Part shown: in pieces, positions 23,902-31,814 of the stretch
How the letters are laid out: every line of letters begins with the position of its first letter
Numbering within the stretch: the stretch's first letter is position 1
Virus record (IMG/VR): IMGVR_UViG_3300017726_000037
Span: 1-32,540 of that record
Length of the DNA: 32,540 nt
DNA from: a virus
Strand: one strand, 5' to 3'
Made by a program: the position numbers and the translations under genes
The notes under the pieces: generated by a model
Database searches by the model: none
Told to the model about the DNA's origin: nothing
The model's input: the letters and a program-made list of their open reading frames with translations, nothing else

Positions 23902-24104
23902 TTAGCATAGCTTTTTGGGTAGCTACTTTAGTCCCAAATGTAGGCCAGTACTATTGTAAGTTACAATGGGTAGAAAGAGAGTTGTGTTATTACTGGTGTG
24001 CTAATACTAGAAGAGGATTTAACTGGTTTGAATCAAAAACGGTAAACGGTTGTAAATTAAATAAATTGTTTTATAAAGTAGAAAAGGAAAAATCTAGTGC
24101 TTAA
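23898..24104 (+). CDS. 68-aa Cys-containing small protein (lysis region)
   Basis: 68 residues from an ATGA overlap. The N-terminus MISIAFWVATLVPNVGQYYC is hydrophobic enough to be a short signal or membrane segment; four Cys (20, 30, 34, 52) could make disulfides, pointing to an exported protein. The rest is aromatic-rich then basic. It overlaps the next gene by 8 bases. A small exported Cys protein beside holin and endolysin might be part of a spanin pair, but no lipobox is present, so this stays open. Confidence 0.58.
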   Translation: MISIAFWVATLVPNVGQYYCKLQWVERELCYYWCANTRRGFNWFESKTVNGCKLNKLFYKVEKEKSSA

Positions 24105-24534
24105 TTTAATATCAGGGTTATTACCAATAGGCGAAAAGCTTGTAGACAAGCTGATCCCCGATCCACAGGCAAAACAGAAAGCTCTTCAACAGCTAAAAAA
24201 AATGGAACAAGACGGGAGTCTTAAACGCATGGAAGCTGAGTTTGCTGATAAAGATAGCGCAAGACAACGTGAGATGGCTATCTCTACCAGCGAACATAGT
24301 CCCTGGTTAAATAAAATTATTACCAGTTTACTCGCCCTTGGGATTGTAGGACTTGCTTTTTCTTTATTTGCTGTCATTTTATTTCTTGAGGTGACTCCTG
24401 CAAATAAAGATATTTTAATTTTCTTGTTAGGTAATTTGACCACGTTAGTCGGGTTGGTCTGTTCTTATTATTTTGGGAGTTCGGTAGGTAGTAAAGATAA
24501 AACTGAAGAAATAAAGGGGTTAATGAAAAAATGA
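24097..24534 (+). CDS. Holin, 3TM (gene-transfer-agent-like) type
   Basis: 145 residues from GTG with AAAAGGA upstream, overlapping the previous gene by 8 bases. N-terminus LPIGEKLVDKLIPDPQAKQK, a central DKDSARQREMAISTSE, then two strong membrane helices (about 75-98 and 105-127), ending YYFGSSVGSKDKTEEIKGLM. These match the 3TM holin family (gene-transfer-agent release type), where IPDP, SARQRE and YYFGSS-GS are diagnostic. It forms inner-membrane holes that start lysis. Followed at once by the peptidase gene. Confidence 0.83.
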   Translation: MLNLISGLLPIGEKLVDKLIPDPQAKQKALQQLKKMEQDGSLKRMEAEFADKDSARQREMAISTSEHSPWLNKIITSLLALGIVGLAFSLFAVILFLEVTPANKDILIFLLGNLTTLVGLVCSYYFGSSVGSKDKTEEIKGLMKK

Positions 24535-24914
24535 TGGATTGGAATATGAGCACTTATTTTACTCAATATGAGTTTAAATGTTCGCATACTGGACAATGTG
24601 ACATGAACCCAGATTTTATAAGTAAATTAAACGAGCTCCGTACAGCTTATGGTAAGCCTATGAAGATAACCTCTGGTTACAGAAGTACAAGTCATCCAAT
24701 AGAGCGGAAAAAACAAACTCCTGGAGCACACACTACAGGTCAAGCTGCTGATATAGCAGTATCAAGAGAAGATGCTTTTCACTTGTTATCTCTTGCACTA
24801 TCAAAAGGTTTTACAGGGATAGGAATACAACAAAAGGGCTCAGGCCGCTTTATTCATTTAGACACTTTAGAAAATTCGGAGGGTAGACCCAGACCTACGA
24901 TCTGGTCTTATTAA
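24531..24914 (+). CDS. M15 peptidase endolysin (D-Ala-D-Ala carboxypeptidase-like)
   Basis: 127 residues overlapping the holin stop (ATGATGG; two adjacent ATG starts are possible). Residues 45-56 ITSGYRSTSHPI, GAHTTGQAADIAV (66-78) with zinc ligands H67 and D74 in the HxxxxxxD spacing, GFTGIGIQQKG (93-103), and FIHLD with the third ligand H109. C-terminal PRPTIWSY is the usual ending of the peptidase M15A group. It cuts the peptidoglycan peptide stem; with the holin it makes the lysis pair. No signal peptide, so it needs the holin for access. Confidence 0.9.
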   Translation: MMDWNMSTYFTQYEFKCSHTGQCDMNPDFISKLNELRTAYGKPMKITSGYRSTSHPIERKKQTPGAHTTGQAADIAVSREDAFHLLSLALSKGFTGIGIQQKGSGRFIHLDTLENSEGRPRPTIWSY

Positions 24915-24917
24915 TCA

Positions 24918-26129
24918 ATGTCATATTCTAGTTCTCCTTACTCACAAGCTCCTTACTCCGCAGAGGGTCAACCTGCTGTTGATCCTAATGTATCTGTTGA
25001 TGTTACAGGAGTAAATGCTACAGGAGCAGTAGGGACACTAACTGTAACAGGAGATGCTTCTATAACTCTAACTGGTTTAGCAGGAACAGGAGCAGTAGGA
25101 ACAGTTACAGTTGGAGAAGGTGTTGGTGTAACTCTAACAGGTGTAGAAAATGGTCAGATTCGATATACCGTAACTGCGGTCACAGGAGCCTATGTTGTTG
25201 ACGGTGTAAATAATCCTGCTCTTACTTTAACCAGAGGATTAACTTATTACTTTGATATAAACGCATCAGGACATCCTTTCTTTTTACAAACTGTAGCTGC
25301 TCCTTATAATTCTGGTTATTTATATAACACAGGGGTTACGAATAACGGTACACAGTCAGGCACATTGACATTTACTGTTCCATTTAATGCTCCAGATACT
25401 TTGTATTACGTTTGCCAGTATCACTCCAACATGGGCAATCAGATTAGCATTGTTGACCAAGTTGGTGATGTAACCGTAAACACAAGTTCGCTTCTTAATG
25501 TAACTGGAGTAAGTGGTACAGGTGCAGTTGGCGATGAAACAGTAAACTTTGGTTCATCTATTAACTTAACTGGAGTAAATGGTACAGGAGCGGTCGGAAC
25601 TGTATCTATACCAAATGTAGGTATCTCTCTAACAGGGGTCAACGGAACAGGAGCCATTGGAGATGTAACAGTTGATGCAGGAGGTAATGTCACCGTTACT
25701 GTAACAGGGGTTACTGGAACAGGTGGTGTAGGAAGTGTTACCATTCCTAATGTAGGCTTTACTTTAACGGGAGTGGCAGGAACGGGTGCTGTAGGTACAG
25801 TAACCGCAGGAGAAGAAACAAATGTGGCAAGGCCAAGCGGTGTTCAAGCCACAGGAGCAATAGGTACAGTCACAGTTGGAGAGGGTATTGGTGTAACTCT
25901 AACGGGAGTGGCAGGAACAGGTGGTGTAGGAAGTGTGACAGTAGATATAGTTACACCTGTTAACGTAACAGGTGTAGTAGGAACAGGAGCGGTTGGAAAC
26001 GTAACGATACAGTTTCAACAAGATGTTTTTGTTTCTGGAGTAGGTGCTATAGGGGCAATTGGTAATTTAACTATTTGGGATCCTGTAAACGATGCACAAA
26101 GTGCAACATGGACAAACGTAATTAATTAG
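24918..26129 (+). CDS. Repeat fibre protein with embedded cupredoxin-like domain
   Basis: 403 residues. The body is about eleven complete units of LTGVxGTGAVGTVTV type (about 20 residues each; first two in residues 28-75, the rest from about 190 on). In what should be the third unit the repeat breaks at VENGQ and a roughly 100-residue domain is inserted (about 77-178) that reads like a cupredoxin: GLTYYFDIN, GHPF with H119, a TFTVPFNAPDTLYYVCQYHS strand and turn, and C166-x2-H169-x2-M172. All four usual type 1 copper ligands are present. Repeats resume afterwards. It is probably a tail-fibre shaft with a lateral domain. The start lies 3 bases after the M15 stop with no good Shine-Dalgarno, so coupling is likely. 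Confidence 0.75.
   Translation: MSYSSSPYSQAPYSAEGQPAVDPNVSVDVTGVNATGAVGTLTVTGDASITLTGLAGTGAVGTVTVGEGVGVTLTGVENGQIRYTVTAVTGAYVVDGVNNPALTLTRGLTYYFDINASGHPFFLQTVAAPYNSGYLYNTGVTNNGTQSGTLTFTVPFNAPDTLYYVCQYHSNMGNQISIVDQVGDVTVNTSSLLNVTGVSGTGAVGDETVNFGSSINLTGVNGTGAVGTVSIPNVGISLTGVNGTGAIGDVTVDAGGNVTVTVTGVTGTGGVGSVTIPNVGFTLTGVAGTGAVGTVTAGEETNVARPSGVQATGAIGTVTVGEGIGVTLTGVAGTGGVGSVTVDIVTPVNVTGVVGTGAVGNVTIQFQQDVFVSGVGAIGAIGNLTIWDPVNDAQSATWTNVIN
24999..26080 (+). repeat. Protein-level tandem repeats (LTGVxGTGAVGTVTV), interrupted once
   Basis: About eleven imperfect in-frame repeats of roughly 60 bases (GGAACAGGAGC(A/G)GT(A/T)GG core) encoding GTGAVG-type turns. Spacing is uneven because of short insertions (for example ETNVARPS near 25820) and one roughly 300-base insertion at about 25150-25450 encoding the cupredoxin-like domain. 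Confidence 0.8.
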
Positions 26130-26139
26130 AGGTTGAAAA

Positions 26140-27504
26140 ATGGCTCAGACATATGAAGATGGTTTAAAACTTAGCCTCATCACTCCAGGAACAGAATCTG
26201 GAACGTGGGGAGGTATTACAAACAATAATATAAAACAAATCGTAAAAGGTATGGGAGGATACAAATCAGTTACTGTATCTGGTACTTCTGCTACGATTAG
26301 CACTAGCGATGATGTTTCTCAAGATTTAGATTTTAGACAGTTATATCTAAACATAACAGGATCGTCTTCTGGTGCGTTTACTTTAAATCTTCCTGCAATT
26401 CAAAAAGTATATATCGTTAAAAACGGTATAAACCATGCCATGACTGTAAAACTTACAGGAGAATCTGGTTCGGGAGTAACAATTGCACAAGGAAAAGTTG
26501 GTATTGTGTATCTTACAGGAACTAACGCTGTAGCTGCTTTTGATAGTTTTCCAGCTGCAAATCTTACAGGAACTATTCCTGTAGCTAGTGGCGGAACTGG
26601 TTTAACGTCTGTTACAAGCGGTGCTGTGTTAATTGGTAATGGAACAGGAGCTTTAACTGTAAGAGCAGGTGGATCCACAAATGATGTTCTCACATGGAAT
26701 GGTAGTACTTGGGTTTCACAGGCTCCAGCGGCAGGAAGCGGAACAGTAACTTCTGTTAGTGGTTCTGGAACAGTAGATGGAATTACTTTAAGTGGAAGTT
26801 TTACAACCTCTGGAACTCTTACTTTAGGTGGTGGAATAAGTGGAGTTGTAAAAACTACTGGGTCTAGTACGCAGACTATAGAAAGTCCTTTACTATCTAC
26901 CGCGGGATCTGGACAATATTACATGGGAAGCACTAGTTATGCGATAGGTCAGTCAGGTGGATCTGTTAGTATTTCTGCTAGTGGAATAGGGTATCAATTA
27001 TCTAGTTCGTACAATTTATTTACTAGAACTTTAGTCAGTCAATCTTCTCCTGTTGATTTAGGATTGAATAATTCAAACAATGCTTTCGGAAGTTTGTATT
27101 ACACAGGAAGTTTAACGGCAGTTTCTGATCAACGAGAAAAAAATAATATTGCAGATTCAGATTTAGGTTTAAGTTTTATAAATGCATTAACACCTAGAAA
27201 ATATACAAAAAAATTTGGAGCTTCTGTTTTTCAAAAATTAGATGAAAACAATATTCCTGAGTATTCTATTAAAACAGGATCAAGACCTCACTATGGTCTA
27301 GTTGCTCAAGAAGTAAAACAAGTTATGACCGATCAATCTATTTCTGATTTTGGCGGTTGGAAAATACAAGATACTACGGATGCAAATTCTACACAGTTCT
27401 TAGCTTATGAAGAATTCATATCTCCAATGATAAAAGCAATACAAGAGCTTTCTGCGAAAGTCACTACACTTGAAGCGAAAGTAAAGGAGCTAGAGTCTAA
27501 GTAA
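26140..27504 (+). CDS. Tail fibre with C-terminal S74 self-cleaving chaperone
   Basis: 454 residues with GAGG upstream. The N-terminus MAQTYEDGLKLSLITPGTES, then GTWGGITNNN, is a fibre-base type I recall from marine phages; a Gly/Ser/Thr beta shaft fills the middle. Residues about 329-454 are a peptidase S74 (endosialidase-type intramolecular chaperone): the motif SDQREKNNI gives Ser329 and Lys334 in the Ser-x4-Lys spacing, followed by GLVAQEV, and a C-terminal coiled coil. Family knowledge predicts cleavage just before Ser329 after trimer folding. It is a tail fibre or spike. Confidence 0.84.
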   Translation: MAQTYEDGLKLSLITPGTESGTWGGITNNNIKQIVKGMGGYKSVTVSGTSATISTSDDVSQDLDFRQLYLNITGSSSGAFTLNLPAIQKVYIVKNGINHAMTVKLTGESGSGVTIAQGKVGIVYLTGTNAVAAFDSFPAANLTGTIPVASGGTGLTSVTSGAVLIGNGTGALTVRAGGSTNDVLTWNGSTWVSQAPAAGSGTVTSVSGSGTVDGITLSGSFTTSGTLTLGGGISGVVKTTGSSTQTIESPLLSTAGSGQYYMGSTSYAIGQSGGSVSISASGIGYQLSSSYNLFTRTLVSQSSPVDLGLNNSNNAFGSLYYTGSLTAVSDQREKNNIADSDLGLSFINALTPRKYTKKFGASVFQKLDENNIPEYSIKTGSRPHYGLVAQEVKQVMTDQSISDFGGWKIQDTTDANSTQFLAYEEFISPMIKAIQELSAKVTTLEAKVKELESK

Positions 27505-29378
27505 TGGGTTACTTTAAACTTTCTCTTAAACCAGGTATTGATAAACAGAACACCGAATATGGTGCTGAGGGAGGATGGATTGATTGTGATAATGTTCGCT
27601 TTCGATATGCCTTACCAGAAAAGATAGGAGGTTGGACAGAGTTTCAATCAACTAGTGGCACAGCTACCTACTTAATTGGAATGGCTAGTAATTCTCATAC
27701 ATGGAATGGTTTAGATGGTTCACCTTATTTAGCAATAGGTACAGATAGAAAATTATATGTAAATTATCAAAACGCATACTACGATATTACTCCATTACGA
27801 TCAGAGAATAATTCTTTAAGTAATGCTTTTACAACAACATCTGGAAGCACAACTGTAACTGTAAACGATACTGGTCATGGTGCTGTTCAAGGAGATTTTG
27901 TAACTTTATCTAGCACATCAGGTACTCCTGGTGGTATAGCAAACGCTAGTCTTCAAGGTGAATTTGAAATTCAACAAATTACAAATGTAAACGCATATAT
28001 AATTCTTGCTGCAGCAACAGCTAGTTCTACAGCGACAACAGGAACAACTACTGCGGATTATCAAATTAATGTTGGTTCTTCTGTAAATTACTCTGATTAC
28101 GGTTTTGGAGTAGGAACCTGGAATGAAGACGCATGGGGAACTGCTCGTTCTGGGGGTTCTGGCGGTATTCAATTAAGTTCTAGAATATGGCAGTTTGACA
28201 CTTTTGGAGAAGATTTACTTTGTCAACTACAAGACGGAAAAATATTTAAATGGGATACATCGGTAGGAACAGGGACAAGAGCAACTTTAGTTACAAACGC
28301 TCCAACTAAAAGTGCTTTTTCAATTGTATCTACCCCTGACAGACATTTGGTTATGTTAGGAACAGAAGCAACTATTGGTTCATCAGGAACTCAGGATCCA
28401 ATGTTTGTTAGATTTTCTAATCAAGAAGATATAAATACATTTGTAGAGACTGCTGAAAATACCGCAGGAGGTCAAAGACTAACTGATGGAAATAAAATTG
28501 TTACAGCGGTTCGATCTAGAAATCAAATTTTAATTTTAACGGATACATCTTTACATGGTATGCAGTTTGTAGGAACTCCATTTACTTTTGGATTCACTCA
28601 GTTAGGAGCTAACTGTGGTTGTGTTGGAGCTCATGCGGCAGCGGATGTAAACGGGTTAACTTTTTGGATGGGTACGGAAGCTTTCTTTGCATTTGATGGC
28701 ACGGTGAAAAAACTACCATGTACTGTTCAAGATTATGTTTTTGATGACATTAATTTATTTCAAAAGAATAAATTCTTTGTAGGAATAAACTCTCAGTTTA
28801 ATGAGTTAACTTGGTGGTATTGTTCTGCAAACGCAGAGCAAATTGATAGAGCAGTTACATTTAATTATTTAGAAAATGTTTGGCATATAAATTCATCTAT
28901 ACATAGAACGACATGGGCAGATGTTGGTACTTTTAATAAACCAATAGCTTGTGAGTTTTTCCCAGAAAATAATTCTGCATATACAGTATCAACTATAAAT
29001 GGTTTGACTGCTGGAAGAACTTTGGTGTATGAACACGAAAGTGGTGTAGATGCAAACGGTTCTGCTATGAGTTGTTTTTTACAATCAGGATATTTTGATA
29101 TTGGTGATGGTGATGAAATGATGTTTATGAGAAAATTTATTCCTGACTTTAAAGATCAAGTTGGAGATATAAACGTAAATTTATTTCTACGATCTTACCC
29201 AGAAGCAGATGCAACAAACAGTAGTCTTGACCCATACGTTGTTACAACGACAACAACTAAAATAGATACTCGAGCAAGAGGAAGACAAATATCTTTAAAG
29301 ATTGAAAGTAGTTCTGCATCTTCAACATGGAGATATGGAACATTAAGAGTTGATGTACAACCAGATGGAAAACGATGA
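27504..29378 (+). CDS. Large tail structural protein (gp10-like propeller candidate)
   Basis: 624 residues, TAATG overlap, AAGGAG at 27485-27490. It opens MGYFKLSLKPGIDKQNTEYG, then GGWIDCDNVRFRYALPEKIGGW, a phrase I recall from tail proteins related to P22 gp10-type DNA-stabilisation/tail-hub proteins. Beta-rich repeats with W/D/G turns (SRIWQFDTFGEDLLCQLQDG, FKWDTSVG, GLTFWMGTEAFFAFDG) fit a propeller-like fold. The C-terminus is a YGTLRVDVQPDGKR strand. Position after the fibre genes and before the ejection candidates fits a tail-hub role, but the exact homology needs a search. Confidence 0.72.
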   Translation: MGYFKLSLKPGIDKQNTEYGAEGGWIDCDNVRFRYALPEKIGGWTEFQSTSGTATYLIGMASNSHTWNGLDGSPYLAIGTDRKLYVNYQNAYYDITPLRSENNSLSNAFTTTSGSTTVTVNDTGHGAVQGDFVTLSSTSGTPGGIANASLQGEFEIQQITNVNAYIILAAATASSTATTGTTTADYQINVGSSVNYSDYGFGVGTWNEDAWGTARSGGSGGIQLSSRIWQFDTFGEDLLCQLQDGKIFKWDTSVGTGTRATLVTNAPTKSAFSIVSTPDRHLVMLGTEATIGSSGTQDPMFVRFSNQEDINTFVETAENTAGGQRLTDGNKIVTAVRSRNQILILTDTSLHGMQFVGTPFTFGFTQLGANCGCVGAHAAADVNGLTFWMGTEAFFAFDGTVKKLPCTVQDYVFDDINLFQKNKFFVGINSQFNELTWWYCSANAEQIDRAVTFNYLENVWHINSSIHRTTWADVGTFNKPIACEFFPENNSAYTVSTINGLTAGRTLVYEHESGVDANGSAMSCFLQSGYFDIGDGDEMMFMRKFIPDFKDQVGDINVNLFLRSYPEADATNSSLDPYVVTTTTTKIDTRARGRQISLKIESSSASSTWRYGTLRVDVQPDGKR

Positions 29379-29551
29379 GTAAAATTGTAAATGTTAGATT
29401 ACCAAATGCTGTTGGAGGAGATTATAGCCCTCAACAATTTGATCAGCTTGTTCGTTCTTTAGAACAAATTGTTTTACAACTTAACTCTTCTTACACTCCT
29501 ACTGTCACAGAAAACAGAGATCAAGCACAAACTTGGTTTTTAGGGGGATAA
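29375..29551 (+). CDS. 58-aa small protein (fibre/tail region)
   Basis: 58 codons in a 4-base ATGA overlap, ending right before the next ATG. MSKIVNVRLPNAVGGDYSPQ, then QFDQLVRSLEQIVLQLNSSY, a helical centre, and a polar tail ending QAQTWFLGG. Both tight junctions support the call. I recall similar roughly 60-residue proteins with the Y-P-QFDQLVR-LE-I--QLN core in marine phages. Unknown function; the helix could help trimerise or attach a tail part. Confidence 0.74.
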   Translation: MSKIVNVRLPNAVGGDYSPQQFDQLVRSLEQIVLQLNSSYTPTVTENRDQAQTWFLGG

Positions 29552-29917
29552 ATGGCTAACTCATACAGAAGATTTTTTCACAAAAATGTGGCTACAGGGT
29601 CAACAACTACGGTTATGACTGTTCCTGCTGCAACAACTGCAATTGTTAAATCTGCGATTGTAGAGAACAAAAACTCAAGTAACAACGAATTTAAAATGAT
29701 TGCAGGATTAGATAGTAATGCTTCTGATATTACTTTATCTACTACAACTGTTTCTACTTTGACGGCTGTTGACCTGTTGGTAGGTGGTGCAAGTGCCTTT
29801 GGAGGAAGCGGTGCAAAAGGTCCCGTGATCCTTGAGGCAAATGACACGTTGAAGTTTCAAGCTAGTCAGGCTAGTGGAAATGTAATAATAAGTGTTTTAC
29901 TAGTAGACAGAAACTAA
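29552..29917 (+). CDS. Beta-rich small virion protein
   Basis: 121 residues beginning MANSYRRFFHKNVATGSTTT, then strands ending GNVIISVLLVDRN. Thr/Ser/Ala/Gly-rich with few charges. A TTAGGGGGATAA ribosome site overlaps the stop of the gene before. It may be a paralogue of the small protein at 16082-16456. Structural by context; no enzymatic motif. Confidence 0.65.
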   Translation: MANSYRRFFHKNVATGSTTTVMTVPAATTAIVKSAIVENKNSSNNEFKMIAGLDSNASDITLSTTTVSTLTAVDLLVGGASAFGGSGAKGPVILEANDTLKFQASQASGNVIISVLLVDRN

Positions 29918-29999
29918 TGTTTTATAGGATAATCTATAGGTATGTAATCACGTTCTTTCATAACGTGCAGCCTATTGGACAACAAAAGAGAGGAATGTA
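29918..29999 (+). other. Noncoding gap with short hairpin
   Basis: The largest noncoding gap in the late part of the window. It holds CACGTT (29949-29954), a 7-base loop and AACGTG (29962-29967), with no U-tract, plus two TATAGG copies near 29923 and 29936. A possible minus-10-like GATAAT lies near 29928. It could be a weak promoter or processing site ahead of the ejection genes; neither is certain. AGAGAGG for the next gene lies at its end. Confidence 0.4.
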
Positions 30000-31814
30000 A
30001 TGGAAGAGGGGATTATGGGGCTTAACCCTCAAATGGGAATGCCTCAAACACAGAACATGAACCAAGAACCAAGGCCAGAGGATATTCAAGCCTTTGAGCA
30101 AATGAGACAGCAAGTCTCTCCTAAAGAGTTTTCGGATACAACACTTGATGGTGCTATGGCAGAAGATCCAGAGCTAGTTGGTGCTTTCAAAGAAATCTTG
30201 CAAGGTGCTGAGATGCCTCAGGAATTAGTTATGGCTTTGAAGCAATTAATTCAAGCTGTATTAAGTGATCCTTCTATGTATCCTCAGTTGGTTCAAGCTT
30301 TAATAGAGTTAGGGGCAGATGCGGAGGACATACCACCTCAGTTTGATCCATCTTTCGTATCTACTCTAGCTCTCGCCCTTGAAGAAGTAAATGTTTCTCA
30401 GCCTATGCCAGAAGAAGTTCAAGGTTTTTCTAAAGGTGGGGTGGTTTCTATGAAACCAATTGCTAATTATATGGCATCCTTAGGTAGAGGTGGAGATACC
30501 ATGTTGGCTCACATTAATCCTGACGAGGCTCGTTTATTAAAAGCTCTTGGAGGAGCAGGAACAATTAATCCGCACACAGGTTTGCCTGAGTTTTTAATAA
30601 AGAAATTATTTAAGGGTGTTAAAAATGCGGTAAAGGGTGTGGTTAAGGGAGTGAAAAAATTTGCTAAATCAAAAGTGGGTAGATTAGTTATTGGTGCGGC
30701 TTTAGCTTATTTTGGTGGACCTATGGCTGTTAAAGCTCTAGGAGTTAAAAGTGCGGCTCTTCAAGCTGCAACCGTAGCTTTTGTTGGAAGCGCAGGTTCT
30801 GGATTTGTTGCAGGAGATGGAGTTAAAAATTCCGTAACTAATGGTTTAAAATCAGCCGCTGTAGCTGCTGTGGTAGCTCCTGGAATTAATGCAGCAATGG
30901 GAGATCCCTCGCAAGGTACTTTCTTAGAAAGGTATCAAGCAGGATTTAAACCAGAAAGTGGTTTCTTAGGAGGTAAAGAAAGTCTTTTGAAGCAACAAGA
31001 GGCAGCTCCAATAGAAACAAGAACAATTGGACAAGCTGGGCAAGTTGCTCCAACGACACCAGAAGGTGAACTTTTTTCAGGCATGGGAGAGTTTAGAGAG
31101 AATGTTGCTCAAGTAGGTGATCTAGGTACTAGAAATCTTGCTCAAGACACCAGCACTATGACTGATTTTTCGTATGATATAACTGGTGATGGAATAACTG
31201 GAACTCCTCCTACTGATTTTACTTCTGGATCTAAACAGTTGTCACTTGCACGGCCAAGTCTTGCAGACAAATATCCAAGTTTTGCAGAAAAAGCGATGCC
31301 TGGTTCACAACCTAGCACTAGTTTTGGTGATTATTTAAGAGAAATTGGTAGCGGTATTAGAAAATTAGGACCAGGAGGTCAAGATTTTGGAGAAGGTCTT
31401 AGTCAAATAGGAAGTGCTGTAGCTACTAAACCATATACAACGGCTGCACTAGGCTTAGGTGCTCTTCAAGCTGGAGGATACTTTACTCCTGAAGCACCAT
31501 CTCCGTATGATTTATATGGTATAGATATGAGAAGAGGTTATGACTTATATAATAAAGATCCAAGCAAATATATGATTCCACTCCCAAGACCTGGAATACG
31601 ATATGCAGATGGAGGTATAGCTCAAAACTTTCCTAGAAAAAACGGAGCTATAAATGGACCAGGAACTGGAACATCCGATGACATTCCTGCAATGTTATCT
31701 GACGGAGAGTTTGTATTTACTGCTAAAGCAGTTAGAAATGCTGGAGGCGGTGACCGTAAAGAAGGTGCAAATAAAATGTATTCGATGATGAAATCTTTAG
31801 AGAGGATGAGCTAA
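30000..31814 (+). CDS. Internal virion / ejection protein candidate
   Basis: 604 residues with AGAGAGG upstream; an ATG at 30015 is a possible later start. Acidic helical N-terminal third (MPQELVMALKQLIQAVLSDP and neighbours), then FSKGGVVSMKPIANYMASLG and GRGGDTMLAHINPDEARLLK, a basic amphipathic stretch (LIKKLFKGVKNAVKGVVKGV, about 200-220), a glycine-zipper-like hydrophobic region (about 230-300), a long polar part, and a C-terminal YADGGIAQNF plus GTGTSDDIPAMLSDGEFVFT domain. Amphipathic and zipper segments suit membrane insertion during DNA ejection; the C-terminal GTSD-IPAMLSDGEF unit is recurrent in marine phage virion proteins by recall. No tape-measure features. Confidence 0.7.
   Translation: MEEGIMGLNPQMGMPQTQNMNQEPRPEDIQAFEQMRQQVSPKEFSDTTLDGAMAEDPELVGAFKEILQGAEMPQELVMALKQLIQAVLSDPSMYPQLVQALIELGADAEDIPPQFDPSFVSTLALALEEVNVSQPMPEEVQGFSKGGVVSMKPIANYMASLGRGGDTMLAHINPDEARLLKALGGAGTINPHTGLPEFLIKKLFKGVKNAVKGVVKGVKKFAKSKVGRLVIGAALAYFGGPMAVKALGVKSAALQAATVAFVGSAGSGFVAGDGVKNSVTNGLKSAAVAAVVAPGINAAMGDPSQGTFLERYQAGFKPESGFLGGKESLLKQQEAAPIETRTIGQAGQVAPTTPEGELFSGMGEFRENVAQVGDLGTRNLAQDTSTMTDFSYDITGDGITGTPPTDFTSGSKQLSLARPSLADKYPSFAEKAMPGSQPSTSFGDYLREIGSGIRKLGPGGQDFGEGLSQIGSAVATKPYTTAALGLGALQAGGYFTPEAPSPYDLYGIDMRRGYDLYNKDPSKYMIPLPRPGIRYADGGIAQNFPRKNGAINGPGTGTSDDIPAMLSDGEFVFTAKAVRNAGGGDRKEGANKMYSMMKSLERMS

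Noticed and set aside
25439-25744. Reverse-strand frame across the repeat fibre
   Set aside because: Shadow of GTG/ACA-type repeats; low-complexity Pro/Thr/Val product with no start signal.
24999-26080. Diversity-generating retroelement target or CRISPR-like repeats
   Set aside because: Repeats are protein-level and imperfect; no reverse transcriptase and no template repeat are visible in the window.
29949-29967. Terminator after the small virion protein
   Set aside because: The hairpin has only a 6-bp stem and is not followed by a U-tract.
29918-29999. tRNA or attachment site in the gap
   Set aside because: Too short for a tRNA, no cloverleaf, no duplicated core elsewhere noticed, and no integrase in the window.
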